From Artemisia argyi (Eukaryota > Streptophyta > Magnoliopsida > Asterales > Asteraceae), in NCBI GenBank assembly GCA_030686995.1, contig CM060696.1, forward strand, positions 113,847,949-113,911,948: a stretch of 64,000 bases of DNA, read 5' to 3'. Shown piece by piece: positions 46,025 to 59,796 of the stretch (the first letter of the stretch is position 1; each line of letters starts with the position of its first letter). A model generated the notes under the pieces. It was given only the letters and a program-made list of their open reading frames with translations. It was not told the DNA's origin and ran no database searches. Position numbers and translations under genes: made by a program.

Positions 46025-46454
46025 AGATGGATCTGTTCAGCGTGGTGAAGCTAGCGAAGCCCACAAAAGTAACCGTGGGGGTGCGCCCGTTGAGAGATGG
46101 TGAGACACCAATTTTGGATGCTACTGCAGGGCGCACCATGGAGTATGCACAAGAGGAACCAGCAAATGTCTCCCAACCACTATTAGAGGCAACTCCAGTG
46201 CATAGTGTCCCATCACAGCAGGTGCCATCCCCAGAACTCTCGTGCACAGATTCTTCCGAGGATATGGGGATCCTTAAGGCTGACAGTGATCAGGAAGAGG
46301 CGATCCAGGGAGTAAAGCATAAGAAGGTGTCTGGTGATAAAGGCGCGAGCACATCTATGAGACGACGCCACATTATTACTGTGGATGTGTCGTCAGAGGA
46401 GGATGCGTCGCCATCCACAGATGTGTAGGAGACAGCTGAAACTCCTTCTCTCAA

Positions 46455-46534
46455 GTAAATAATGAAAACTATGTCTCGTTTCTTTTGTTTGTATCCTTGA
46501 TATACTACCTTGAATTCTTGTCCTTTGCACGCAG
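46455..46534 (+). other. Probable intron 2 of the antisense gene
   Basis: GTAAAT...GCACGCAG, 80 bases, with a T-rich 3' half. Joining AA (46453-46454) to T (46535) gives an intact codon and continues the frame. Confidence 0.7.
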
Positions 46535-47080
46535 TGATGAAGCTGCAGGGGATGATGCAGCGCATATTGAGCAATCGCCACCTAAGGTGAGTCACCCTCA
46601 GGTGGAGGAGCCTTCGAAGGCATGCGAGGATGTGCCTACGGAGCAGCTGATCGAGGAGCTTAGCTTGGATGTTGGGCACCAGGCTTCATTGGTTGCTCAG
46701 CTCAAGGCTAAGTATGTTGGTGAAGAGAGCAGCAATACGCAAAAGGATGAGGAGATTGTGCTACTGAAGACGCAGTTGGCTAGCGCTCATGCTGCCGTGG
46801 AGTCAACAAATGCGCACTCCAAGAAGCTCGCTCATGAAAGGATATCATTATTGGCCCAATTGAGCCATGAGCGTAATGCTTTTGAATAGTACAAGTCCAC
46901 CTGCCAATGGGGGTTAAAGTACATGGAGCAGAACAAAAGCAAACACTTCGCTCAATTGGACGAGTTCAGCAAGGCTGTAGAGGGCGCCTTGGAGAAACAA
47001 GAGGGTAAAGTGCGCAAGCTTAGCATTGAATATGATGAGGAGTTGTACCCGCACTTGGTATCTTCCATTGCTGAGCTCAG

Positions 47081-47181
47081 GTAGCATTTAATTCCTTTTG
47101 ATTTCTTTGAATGTTTCAGACTTGCAGCATTTGATTTCCTTGAAATTATTGTCTATAATGCGAATGGTGTTTTATTCGCAG
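47081..47181 (+). other. Probable intron 3 of the antisense gene
   Basis: GTAGCA...TATTCGCAG, 101 bases. Phase is kept across the junction into the frame of the fourth exon, although the first codon after the split one is a TGA. Confidence 0.7.
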
Positions 47182-47857
47182 GTGACTGATCAGTCATGGT
47201 CTTCGCCTGGCTGCTATGGGCACATTAGAGTCCCAAGAAGTTGTGGAAGCCTTTGGGAACGTTTTGCAATGCGCCTTGGCGCGTGGCAAGGCAGAAGCTA
47301 TAGAGGAGCTGCACGAGGGCAAAATGTTGACTGTGCCCCTCGCGGAAGTGCCAGGCTACAATGGTGATGCCTATGTGGAGCTTGTCGCTGCCATGGAAAA
47401 GATGAGGCTATTAGAGCTCCCTCACATTGCTCAACTGGAGCGCGACCAGGATTACCCCATAAGTGTCATTATGGAGGGGTTAACCTTGGTGAGGCACGCA
47501 GCAGAGGATGCAGAGGCTCAGCCTGACTCATTTTTTAAGCCAGATGAATCGCAGCTACAGGTACCTATCTGTGCGCGTCCCCGTGACATCCTGAACCCTT
47601 TTGCTCTTGAGAAAGAAATTTCTTTGAAGGCATCCTTGGAAGCCCATGCCACAAGACTCGCAAGGAAGAAGGGTGTGAAGGGGAAAGCGATACTCTGTGG
47701 TGTTGGTGCGGTGCATATTCCCAGATCCGATGGGATTCCTATTAGCGTGTCGACAGTGTCACCTGAGGATAGTAGTCTGCTGAAGAGGCTTGAGGAAGCT
47801 GGGGATGCAGCATACAAAGTTGGTGGCTCAGAGCATAGACGCTCTCGTAGTATGTAG

Positions 47858-48616
47858 GCTATTTTTGCAATGGGTTCACATTTTTGTTGCACATGTGTAT
47901 GTTGAATCTATCACTTGTATAAACGCATAGTTTATGATAAAAAAAAAGAAGTTGGTTTGTATGCATCATGTTTGTACTTAGTTTATTTGTCTTTGCATAA
48001 AAGACATCCAAGAGTCAAACTGTGATCAAAACGTACTTAGAAAAGATTGGAGAATCTATGATCCTTTATAGTTATATATGAAGTCCATAACTTACTATAT
48101 ATATGCGAATATAAAATTCATAAGTATATGGGTTAACTTGCAGCATGCTGCAAATACCATATCAAGGAACCAAGAGTCTTGACTCCTAATTTGTTAAACG
48201 TGCACGGTGTGCATTATTGCGTATCTGTCGTGGGATGCACATTGAACTTACTCCAACGTCTTGAGAATAAGGCATTTAACAAGGATGCGTGATCCAATGT
48301 TGATGGGTTTGCAACCCTCTTACTCAACGAGTTATTTAGTAGGTTTATTCATCCTTTTACCATCGTGCGTTTTAATAAATGCATGCACGCCATGTAGGCA
48401 AAAAGATAAATCAACAATATTGAGACATAAATAAAATGTAAGCAATAAAGTTAAATGTGTCACGGAGTTAGCTAGAAACCGCGATATTTGATTAATTTTT
48501 GCAAGTTTTTGAAAAAGAAAAGACATTTGCCTAAACAAAACAAAATGTAAATACACGGACATTGATTGAGCACTTACTAAAGTGCGGAGGTGTCTGTGCG
48601 TGGGCCGTAGCCTTTC
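47858..48616. other. Spacer between two convergent genes of the Tat element
   Basis: AT-rich, no gene. It presumably holds the 3' ends of both the antisense gene and pol transcripts. Confidence 0.5.
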
Positions 48617-48732
48617 CTAAAGATAGCATCTCTTGAGATTGCAAATATTCCATGTCCGTTGTAGCTCACGGCCATCCATATCACGGAGCTTGTATGCGCC
48701 TTTGCCTAGTGCTTCTGTGACCTCATAGGGTC
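48617..48732 (-). pseudogene. C-terminal end of the Tat integrase, separated by the nested element
   Basis: It reads YEVTEALGKGAYKLRDMDG and ends CYL followed by a TAG at 48617-48619. This is the usual C-terminus of Tat integrases, after the GP-Y/F motif. The rest of the protein resumes at 58668 on the far side of the nested element. Confidence 0.85.
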
Positions 48733-49787
48733 TGTAAAACCCAAAAATTTCTGAATACGTAAAACACCAAAATAACCTTGATCTCAAATTTATAAAATAC
48801 GTTTAAATATTTAAGACATTGCATCCCGATTATAACCTAAGTACTTAACACGTTAATAATTGAACATATATATGTAATACGAATATTAAGACTTATGTTA
48901 AACACAATTCTGAACATTTAAAATACTGTTACACATTTCCTTTTAGTCCTAGCCGATCCTACATGTTTGTACACAAAGAATATGGTCATGAATATGGTCC
49001 TACTGCATGATTGAGATAACTTTGGTAATCCTCCTATCAAATCCCATGATTTTCGATTGTTTCCTGGTTTAGCTCCCAATTAACTCGCTTTTCTTATTTG
49101 ACCAAACCCTCACACGTTTTATTAAACACACCCATATATACAACATAAAAATTTACAAACTCTCTAAACCTAAAAATCCTAAAAACTACACATAATATTC
49201 GGTGGCTGCTTTTTCTGTTCTTTCATGTTCGAATCAAAAACAAAACAAGGAGGCTCGTGTGGACGTGTTCTTGTGGGCTTGAACGTAGGTGACCGTGTGT
49301 GGTGTTGACAGTAGTGGTATTGCTGCTCGACAAAAGGTGGTGTGGACGAGGGTTATTCTGTTATTCGAGAGTTTTGAGTTACTGTTCGGTTATTTGTTGT
49401 AGTTTGATGCTCAATCTTGTGTTGTTGTTGTCTTTCTCATTCACGCTACGAAGGTATCACGCTCCTACCATTACTCTCTTTGATTATTTTCTTCTATTTC
49501 GAACGTGTTCATGACCTCTTGAATCAACTAGCATACATGTTTATAACCAAATATAAGTTGCATGAAATCATAAGGAAAAATATACACATAAAATCATAGA
49601 TAGCGGCACATAAAATAACGAGCACAAGACTATATATTAATCGACTAAAACATATGTGTGGGGCGTCGACTCATGGGATAAGTTTGGTTCGACATAGGAC
49701 TTGGTATAAAACATGTATTTGATATATAAAAAAAAGAAGAAGATTAAAACAGGTATTCCACATCGATCTTATTTCGAAAACATACCC

Positions 49788-49901
<114 letters not shown>

Positions 49902-51056
49902 CGTAACATATTTAATCCGAAACGAAAGCATGTTAAATAGATCTTAATACGTATGTCAATATAAATGTGTATATTTCGAAAAGTCTGAATGAATAACATA
50001 TATATAATGGACGCCACATGAAATAACGAACCTGTATTACATTCATGTCAATCCTTGTTTCAGCTTTTAACGGTTCGAACCAGTATATATAGATAGATAT
50101 ATATATGAGCTTTTGAATATGATCTTTGGTATCCTAGTATATTCATAATGTACACCAAAATCCTAGAAATAAAACATGAATAGTTTAACATAGGGCATGC
50201 ATGTTGTGTACGTGGTAAAGGGACAAAGGGTGTAAGATTATTTTGGTCTTGATATTTCATGCGTGGGTTAAAAGCTTGGTCATGAGTGAGTCAATGTGTA
50301 TTTTGGTTTATCATTCTATGGGTTAGGTAACGTGTGTGTTTAGCGAATGGTAAACAAAATAAATATAGGCTCGTTAAATATGTTGGTGCCTATTCAAAAC
50401 GATACGTAATAATAATGTTTGGGGTCGTCGTGGTCTAAATTAATGTTGAAAATATGTTTATATATGTTATAAAACGACGGGGTCTAAAATTATCATTTTG
50501 ATATAAAATTTATAGTATAAACCTTAGAATAATTTTATTTGACATTTTAATATTTAAATTTTGATAATCTACATTGTGACCCTAAACTTTAATAAATCGT
50601 CATAATTAAACCTAACTTATTATATTGATCATTTAAGCCCTTAAAGATTAATTAATTGTTAATTATAACTTACTTAAATATGGAAACTTACTAAAATGAG
50701 AAACTTGCTTATTATGGGAAGTTACTATATTTGGCAGGTTACTAAAAATGGAAAGTTACTAAAAATGAAAAGTCGACTAAAATAAGACGATCATATATTC
50801 GTGTAGATTCGCTGTAGAAGGAGTTTGCTTCTGATCTTATTGTTTGTGTTATGTTTTGCACTTGCGGTCTAAGGTACAGATATTCTGACCTTATCTCTTA
50901 AGGTTTCTCATGATTCGTTCATCTGTTTGATATGAGCTTTGATTATGATACCTTGATCTGAGCCTTCTTAGTATGGCTTTCTTTGACTTATGCTCTATTT
51001 GAACATTTGCTATGCACCCTTAGATTTGTGAACCTTTGGCATTTGAACTTGATATA

Positions 51057-51128
51057 AACCTTTGCTTTGAACTTTGACATGAACCTTTGCTTTGAACTTT
51101 GACATGAACCTTTGCTTTGAACCTTTGA
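51057..51128. repeat. Tandem repeat of 25 bp in the 5' LTR
   Basis: Three copies of TTTGCTTTGAACTTTGACAT plus GAACC (the last one diverged). The other LTR has one unit fewer (about 57700-57745). Confidence 0.8.
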
Positions 51129-52059
51129 TATGGACCTTTGACATTTGGACTTTGATTATGACTCCTTGATGACTTAGGCTTTGACTTTGATATGATATGA
51201 CATTTGAACCCTTCAGTTTGATACCCGAGCCAAGTTCGTTTCCTAGCCATGAAGGTAACATGGCCGTGTCATTGATGCACCAGTGGCATGACTCACGTGT
51301 GGGTGAGTGATTTCTCACACCGTCCCCATTTATATGATATGCGCGCCTTATGATTATTATGATGATTATTATTATTTGTTTGGGGGGCGTATGGATTGCA
51401 ATCCTAGGTTCGCTTTGTGTTCGATGGATTTGACATGACTATGATTATGATTATGATATGTTCGGTGAATGTGCATGGGTGCAATCCGTGTCTTCACACA
51501 TTTTGAGAGGTCGCTCCTCTATAGTTACTATGATATGATATGTGGTATGATTTGTTCGGGCTCGGGATTTGATGACTGATCTTACACTTTGATTCATTTC
51601 TGATTACCTCATCTTACACTTTGATTTGTTACTGATTATCTCATACATCTGTTATCCTTTGATTATACCTTATGTTTTCTCAATGCACCTTACATTATAT
51701 CTTTGTTCTTTCGTTATCCTTCGTTCCCTTTTGTATATGTCTGTTCATTGGGCTTTTTAAGCTCAGCCGTATTTCTTTTCTTGCGGCAGGTTTTAGTAGG
51801 AAGCTGGGTTATGAGTGGAGAGTACTTTGGGCTTAGAAGACTACACTTTGATAGTTATTCTGGATTAGAGATGTTAAGAAGTGATTAAATCTTCAGACTT
51901 AGTATTTATTGTGGTTTCCTTTTTGTAATCTTGTAATTCAGAATTTCCTTTGTAACGTTTGAGATTCCTTTGTATTACTTATGTTGTATGTTTGTGTGCT
52001 TTGATGTGTCACCATAAAGTAGTACTTCTACCCTTATCGGGTTGGGGTGTTACAATTTA

Positions 52060-52071
52060 TGGTATCAGAGA
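52060..52071 (+). promoter_or_regulatory. Primer binding site of the nested element
   Basis: TGGTATCAGAGA follows the LTR after five bases. It matches the initiator-Met site in 11 of 12 positions. Confidence 0.85.
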
Positions 52072-55000
52072 CTAGGCTGACGACTTATAATACATAAACC
52101 TGAACCTGTGAGTTTTGGACCATTAGGTTTCCACTGTAAGAACATTGATGAACACATTGAAAACTTGATTTAGGACTTTTCCCTGTGCGAACTTAAGTTT
52201 AACCTGTGAGGATTGGGTAGATATTAGGTTTCCTTTGGCGTACTTTCCCCTTTCATGTTTGTGCTTGACTTCCATATTCTGACCACTTGGTAACCATTCG
52301 GATGGTTAAATCTTGTCGCTTTGGACTACCTGACGAAAACCCGAAGAAAATGGTGACTCATGCCATTAAGGATACCTTAAGACAGATCCGGCACGTAAGG
52401 AGTAAGGGGAATTTTGTTGATGCTACGGGCTGCCAGAAGATGGATCACAAGGAGAAAGAGATGTACGAAACTAAAGCAAATGATAACAAAGGTATTGGCA
52501 CCAAGTATTACGGAAAGTGCCATGAGTCTGTGAAAGAAGAAGAGAGAGATCGCAAAAAGTGGTTTTTGCTAGCCGCCTTTTGCCGCAACACGAGAATAAC
52601 AGGAATGGCTGGATTAGTGACAGAGAGGAAGAGAAAGAAAAGAATGATGTAGACTCCGATCTAGAGTCTACAGCGACCATCCGTTATAATCCAAATTGAA
52701 CGTAGGAATTTGTGATCATGAACTAATTTCTTTTACTATTCTATTTAGCCTGTATTAGACTTCGATTTTCATTTCCATTTCCAAGTTACTCTAATAATAT
52801 TGAAGTTTTGAATTAAGTTTCCCTCCTGTGCTTTTTGTTGTGGTAATCTTGTTTGTGTTCATCAGTTAATTGTTATGGGAATCTTGACGATTTTGAAAGT
52901 ATTGGTACGATGGTTTTGCGCCCTAAATTAATCGACCTGACAAATTTCGTCACTTTCGGTTAATTCTCATTTTTCTATTTGACTCCATTAACGATGTTAG
53001 TAACTAGTATTCCACGCGTATCACTTTGACAACAATACAATGTTCGTATTCGCAGTGAGGCACATTTGGGCTAAGAAGCTGAACAAATTCCAACCTTCTT
53101 GAATGGTTAACTTATCTACCTAAAGACTTTTGACGAACCTTGCACTTGATCTTAATTCGTGAATTATCTGTCTGGTTTGGCAAATGTAGTTGTTATACAA
53201 TTCCGTTTACCTTTGATATGATCTTGACCTACCTTTGAGAATCCGTTCCGATGGCTTCACTTGAAAGACTGAAGAAACAAATAAAAGAACTTCTAAGAAA
53301 TGAGTTACTAACCGAGAGTAAGCTCGTGAAGTATATCAACTTTATTGGTGAAGAAGAGGAGAGACGATGTGGGGTGAATGTGGAGATTCCTTAAGGTTAT
53401 TATGAAGCCATTTTTGTATTCGTAATAATAAGTTAACGATTCCAATTGTATTGGCTATCACGTCAACTATTTCCTTGTATATGGTGAGATTATGCTTTCG
53501 TGAATATTTGGAAGAATTGTATAGTATGACATTTTGGTATGTTCTGAAATGGAGTTATGAGTTGAGGATATTTTTGGAATCGCCTCCTGTATTCGTAAAG
53601 ACTACTACGACGGTTAGTGACACTAATAATATTAGCTAAAGCTCTGACCATCTTGTGAATCTGATAAAGAACATTTTCTCGTAAGTACTTGGACAAACAG
53701 TCATCGTATGACGTAATAGTACATTCGGAGACGAGAAAGGACATGGAAACTATTTTGTACCTTGTTAGAAATTTGGCGACCACTTGTGCATTTTGGAAGA
53801 TTGATAATTGTTGGGCAACATCATTCTTAGATTTGAATATCTCTTTAAATTCCGCAAGATTGGAAACTGTCACCAAGTGATCAAGACCAACAATGAATTT
53901 GAAAAGCTAGTCTTTTGGATCTTACAGAAGAATCTTGGAAGATGCTTACCAAATTGCATCAACTAGAAACGTATGAGAAGGTTAACTTCACTGCCTGACC
54001 TGGAATTGACAACAACAGTGGCTACCATGAAGAGTGAAGACACTCCTTACGAGGCGAAAGTGTTAGCGATGCAGGGGACAAGAAGTTAGTCAAGATGGCG
54101 AACCTGAAGCTGATGAAGACATGGAATCTCACTTCCCTATTCATCTTGGTTGTACTAAGATGAATTAAGAGCGGAAGCAGACTGAATGATGAAGGAATTA
54201 AAGATCGTGTCAGTAATTCACATTACTCCATCGCATTTCAAGAAGAACTGTAGAAGGCTTGATGAATCATAACACAAGTTCACAGTTTTGTTTCACTCCC
54301 AGATTGATAGGCGAAAGAAGACAGATTACTTGGAATTGAAGAGATTTGATGTTTTGAATGGATGGTTTTTGGAACAAACCCTTTTTGTTGTTTAGATGAT
54401 GTTTTGAATGGATGGTTTTCGGAACAAACCCTTTTTGTTGTTTAGATGAGTTGATGAAGTTAATGATGACTAATGCTCACTCTCGTTAAATTCTTGAGTT
54501 TCGTTATCTGGCAATGTGATCCTCGGACGATTTAGGTTCTCCAATATCATCTCTGTTCCATGTTCATTCTGCGTATGTTTGATGATAGTCTTGTTTGGAA
54601 AGTTTGACGAATTTTGGGAAAATTGATGCTTTTGAGACAACGTACCTTAATTGCCGATATGTTAGATTTCCGTTACTCTTGCGATTAGTTTTGTTTTCCT
54701 TTAATTATTCATGGAGACTTCTGCTATTTTGTTATTGAATGTTCCTCTTGGTTATAACACTTGATTTCGGTTGACCTCTTGGATGATAGAAGAAATAGGT
54801 GAACTAAGGTTGGCTTGTTTGTTTACGACTCATGATAAAGTATGACCATCATGAGGGCATATTTATATGATGCTAGTATTATGACGCCTGGCCAACGTGA
54901 TAATACTTACATCATATAACGTGCACTTATTGTGGTCATAGGATATCTTGGGGAGCATCTAAGAAGTTTAGAATTTGATCTCCATTGAATTTTCTGCGAT

Positions 55001-55407
55001 TTGTGAGTTTTTAGGTTCATTCTACCTATGCAGAAATTCGTTCGTTAGATAATTGAATAAAAATTGAACTCTCAATTTTGGCATTCTGCTGACCTCGATA
55101 CATCTGTCACCAATCTCAAGCTCTTGTAGAGGTCTCTACTGTTTGATACAGTCAACTTGACTTGAAATTTTGTTCGTATCCCATAGGAGCTTTCCAGAAG
55201 ATACAATTATCATCCTCTACATATGGTGTCATACCCTCTTAATCAGATTCAACCAGCTATGTCACTTTCAGAAGAAAAAAAAATCGGAAGCCATTCTTGA
55301 TAGACAGGACAGAGTCATGAGAAACAAGTCATTCACATTTTCCGTTCAAAGTCCGTTGTATTCTCCATTTCGTTTTCATTTCAATTTCGCGGATAAAATT
55401 TTCTTTT
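52072..55407 (+). other. Interior of the nested element, no recognised gene
   Basis: One plus-strand open frame of 121 codons (52287-52652) is Lys/Glu-rich and could be a very decayed gag start, but I cannot identify it. A 47-codon frame at 53250 (MASLERLKKQIKELLRNELL) is helical in character but also unrecognised. A direct duplication of 50 bases lies at 54348-54447. The minus-strand 128-codon frame at 53490-53876 has no recognised domain. Confidence 0.5.
54348..54447. repeat. Tandem duplication of 50 bp
   Basis: Two near-identical copies of GATGTTTTGAATGGATGGTT plus TTTGGAACAAACCCTTTT and TTGTTGTTTA, one mismatch. Confidence 0.9.
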
Positions 55408-55421
55408 TAGAGGGGAAGAGT
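55408..55421 (+). promoter_or_regulatory. Polypurine tract of the nested element
   Basis: TAGAGGGGAAGAGT directly precedes the 3' LTR start TGTAAAACC. Confidence 0.75.
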
Positions 55422-56474
55422 TGTAAAACCCAAAAATTTTTGAATACGTAAAATACCAAAATAACCTTGATCTCAAATTTATAAAATACGTTTAAATATT
55501 TAAGACATTGCATCCCGTTTATAACCTAAGTACTTAACACGTTAATAATTGAACATATATATGTAATACGAATATTAAGACTTATGTTAAACACAATTGT
55601 GAACATTTAAAATACTGTTACACATTTCCTTTTAGTCCTAGCCGATCCTACATGTTTGTACACAAAGAATATGGTCTTGAATATGGTCCTACTGCATGAT
55701 TGAGATAACTTTGGTAATCCTCCTATCAAATCCCATGATTTTCGATTGTTTCCTGGTTTAGCTCCCAATTCACTCGCTTTTCTTATTTGACCAAACCCAC
55801 ACACGTTTTATTAAACACACCCATATATACAACATAAAAATTTACAAACTCTCAAAACCTAAAAATCCTAAAAACTACACATAATATTCGGTGGCTGCTT
55901 TTTCTGTTCTTTCATGTTCGAATCAAAAACAAAACAAGGAGGCTCGTGTGGACGTGTTCTTGTGGGCTTGAACATGGGTGACCGTGTGTGGTGTTGACTG
56001 TAGCGGTATTGCTGCTCGACAAAAGGTGGTGTGGACGAGGGTTATTCTGTTATTCGAGAGTTTTGAGTTACTGTTCAGTTATTTGTTGTAGTTTGATGCT
56101 CAATCTTGTGTTGTTGTCTTTCTCATTCACGCTACGAAGGTATCACGCTCCTACCATTACTCTTTTTGATTATTTTCTTCTATTTCGAACGTGTTCATGA
56201 CCTCTTGAATTGACTAGCATACATGTTTATAACCAAATATAAGTTGCATGAAATCATAAGGAAAAATATACACATAAAATCTTAGATAGCGGCACATAAA
56301 ATAACGAGCACAAGACTATATATTAATCGACTAAAACATATGTGTGGGGCGTCGACTCATGGGATAAGTTTGGTTCGACATAGGACTTGGTATAAAACTT
56401 GTATTCGATATAAAAAAAAAAGAAGAAAATTAAAACATGTATTCCACATCGATCTTATTTCGAAAACATACCCG

Positions 56475-56538
<64 letters not shown>

Positions 56539-58667
56539 GTAACATATTTAATCCGAAACGAAAGCATGTTAAATAGATCTTAATACGTATGTCAATATAA
56601 ATGTGTATATTTCGAAAAGTCTGAATGAATAACATATATATAATGGACGCCACATGAAATAACGAACCTGTATTACATTCATGTCAATCCTTGTTTCAGC
56701 TTTTAACGGTTCGAACCAGTATATATAGATAGATATATATATATGAGCTTTTGAATATGATCTTTGGTATCCTAGTATATTCATAATGTACACCAAAATC
56801 CTAGAAATAAAACATGAATAGTTTAACATAGGGCATGCATGTTGTGTATGTGGTAAAGGGACAAAGGGTGTAAGATTATTTTGGTCTTGATATTTAATGC
56901 GTGGGTTAAAAGCTTGATCATGAGTGAGTCAGTGTGTATTTTGGTTTATCATTCTATGGGTTAGGTAACGTGTGTGTTTAGCGAATGGTAAACAAAGTAA
57001 ATATGGGCTCGTTAAATATGTTGGTGCCTATTCAAAACGATACGTAATAATAATGTTTGGGGTCGTCGTGGTCTAAATTAATGTTGAAAATATGTTTATA
57101 TATGTTATAAAACGACGGGGTCTAAAATTATCATTTTGATATAAAATTTATAGTATAAACCTTAGAATAATTTTATTTGACATTTTAATATTTAAATTTT
57201 GATAATTTACATTGTGACCCTAAACTTTAATAAATCGTCATAATTAAGCCTAACTTATTATATTGATCATTTAAACCCTTAAAGATTAATTAATTGTTAA
57301 TTATAACTTACTTAAATATGGGAACTTACTAAAACGGGAAACTTGCTTATTATGGGAAGTTACTATATTTGGTAGGTTACTAAAAATGGAAAGTTACTAA
57401 AAATGGAAAGTCGACTAAAATAAGACGATCGTATATTCGTGTAGATTCGCTGAAGAAGGAGTTTGCTTCCGATCTTATTGTTTGTGTTATGTTTTGTACT
57501 TGCGGTCTAAGGTACAGATATTCTGACCTTATCTCTTAAGGTTTCTCATGATTCGTTCATCTGTTTGATATTAGCTTTGATTATGATACCTTGATCTGAG
57601 CCTTCTTAGTATGGCTTTCTTTGACTTATGCTCTATTTGAACATTTGCTATGCACCCTTAGATTTGTGAACCTTTGGCATTTGAACTTGATATAAACCTT
57701 TGCTTTAAACTTTGACATGAACCTTTGCTTTGAACCTTTGATATGGACCTTTGACATTTGGACTTTGATTATGACTCTTTGATGACTTAGACTTTGACTT
57801 TGATATGATATGACATTTGAACCCTTCAGTTTGATACCCGAGCCAAGTTCGTTTCCTAGCCATGAAGGTAACATGGCCGTGTCATTGATGCACCAGTGGC
57901 ATGACTCACGTGTGGGTGAGTGATTTCTCACACCGTCCCCATTTATATGATATGCGCGCCTTATGATTATTATGATGATTACTATTATTTGTTTGGGGGG
58001 CGTATGGATTGCAATCCTAGGTTCGCTTTGTGTTCGATGGATTTGACATGACTATGATTATGATTATGATATGTTCGGTGAATGTGCATGGGTGCAATCC
58101 GTGTCTTCACACATTTTGAGAGGTCGCTCCTCTATAGTTACTATGATATGATATGTGGTATGATTTGTTCAGGCTCGGGATTTGATGACTGATCTTACAC
58201 TTTGATTCATTTCTGATTACCTCATCTTACACTTTGATTTGTTACTGATTATCTCATACATCTGTTATCCTTTGATTATACCTTATGTTTTCTCAATGCA
58301 CCTTACATTATATCTTTGTTCTTTCGTTATCCTTCGTTCCCTTTTGTATATATCTGTTCACTGGGCTTTTTAAGCTCAGCCACATTTCTTTTCTTGCGGC
58401 AGGTTTTAGTAGGAAGCAGAGTTATGAGTGGAGAGTACTTTGGGCTTAGAAGACTACACTTTGATAGTTATTCTGGATTAGAGATGTTAAGAAGTGATTA
58501 AATCTTCAGACTTAGTATTTATTGTGGTTTCCTTTTTGTAATCTTGTAATTCAGAATTTCCTTTGTAACCTTTGAGATTCCTTTGTATTACTTATGTTGT
58601 ATGTTTGTGTGCTTTGATGTGTCACCATAAAGTAGTACTTCTACCCTTATCGGGTTGGGGTGTTACA
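55422..58667 (+). repeat. 3' LTR of the nested non-autonomous element
   Basis: 3246 bp. It matches the 5' LTR apart from scattered changes, a shorter TA array (56479-56537) and one fewer 25 bp unit. Confidence 0.93.
56479..56537. repeat. (TA)n microsatellite
   Basis: About 58 bases of alternating A and T, the counterpart of 49791-49898. Confidence 0.95.
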
Positions 58668-59796
58668 GGGTCCTTCCCACTTTGGTCCAAGCTTTCCTGT
58701 ATCTTCTGCGTGGCTTGCATCATTAGCATGATATACAAAGTCGCCTGGTCCGAATGAAGTGCTTCTGACTTTAGCATCATAGTATCCCTTCATCTTTGCC
58801 TTAGCTCTTGCCTCACATATAGCTGCACATTCGCGCCTTTCTTCCAATAGATCCAAGTCCATACGTCGCTCGTCGTCATTGGTTGTGACATTAACTTCCG
58901 CAGTATGAATAGTTGGCATCCCAATTTCAGCTGGTATGACAACTTCTCTCCCATAGACAAGAGAGAATGGTGTATCTCCAGTGCTAACTTTGATTGTCGT
59001 GCGGTGCACCCATAAGACATGCGACATTTCATCCACCCATCTTCCTTTGTGTTTGTTAAGACGCGCTTTAATTCTTTCGCCCAGGCTATGATTCGCGCGC
59101 TCAACCAAACCGTTGGTTTGGGGTGCTTAACTGAAGCGAAGTGTTGTGTAATATTTAGTTGCGCGCACCAGTCTTTGAACGGGTTATCACAGAATTGTTT
59201 TTCATTGTCCGAAATAATTTCTCCAGGTAGTCCAAAGCGGCATACAATGTTTTCCCTAACAAATCATTTTACTTGGTTGCCTGTGATAGTTACCACCGCT
59301 TTTGCCTCAATCCACTTATTGAAGTAATCTATAGCCACAATGAGAAATTTCAATCCCCCTGCTGCGACAGGGAAAGGGCCTGGAATATCGATACCCCACT
59401 TGTAGAATGGCCATGGTGAAGTGATAGGCGTTAGCTCTTGTTGTGGTTGGCGCGGGATGGGTCTATGGACCTGGCAGTCGCTACATTTCTTTATCATGTC
59501 CCGCGCATCGCGATGCATAGTCGGCCAATAGTATCCTGACCGCAAGGCTCGTGCTACAACGGACCGTGGTCCTGAGTGCATACTGCGTGAACCAGCGTGG
59601 ATCTCTCGGAGTACGTAATCTGCCTGAAGAGGTCCAACGCACCGAAGCCATGGCTGTAGAAATGAGCGTTGATAGAGGACACCATCTCGAAGTTTGAACT
59701 CTGCGCTGTGCGCCGTATCCGTCGAGCGTCCTTCTGCTCATGGGCTAATATACCCTTATTGATAAATTTGATGATAGGTGTCATCCACGTAGGATC
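58668..59796 (-). pseudogene. Tat integrase, main part
   Basis: The N-terminal zinc region (HSGPRSVVARALRSGYYWP... then C-SD-C) lies near 59480-59580. The catalytic core shows GIDIPGPFPVAAGG (first Asp), an ISDNEKQF stretch (second Asp) and VERANHSLGERIK (catalytic Glu). It then runs to KLGPKWEGP, where the nested element cuts it at 58668. A stop after TGNQVK (near 59264) and frameshifts near 59110 and 59650 break the frame. It would insert element DNA into the genome; this copy is inactive. Confidence 0.87.

Larger units (their letters stand above)
45228..47857 (+). pseudogene. Spliced antisense extra gene of the Tat element (putative gypsy-type transposon protein)
   Basis: The N-terminal region (IADFPEGKVGVYTRFFKF..., FLCDVLNYYRLHISQLH, FEVNCRLLAINPTITLFSAF) matches the plant 'putative gypsy type transposon' family (PF04195, Transposase_28) as I know it. 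Four exons are suggested: 45228 to about 45947, 46025/46027-46454, 46535-47080 and 47182-47857. Introns 2 and 3 have GT...AG ends and keep phase; intron 1 (GTAAGC...GCAG) keeps phase only with a less usual choice of sites. Exon 2 holds MDLFSVVKLAKPTKVTVGV, exon 3 a Gln/Glu/Lys-rich coiled-coil-like part, and exon 4 ISHGLRLAAMGTLESQEV. Defects are a frameshift near 45690 and stops at 46426, 46887 and 47183. The molecular role of this family is unknown. Confidence 0.8.

Noticed and set aside
46290..46679. 129-codon minus-strand frame
   Set aside because: It lies opposite exons 2 and 3 of the antisense Tat gene and reads through its intron. It is a shadow.
53490..53876. 128-codon minus-strand frame
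   Set aside because: Interior of a non-autonomous element. No domain recognised, and a plus-strand frame overlaps it. Treated as chance.
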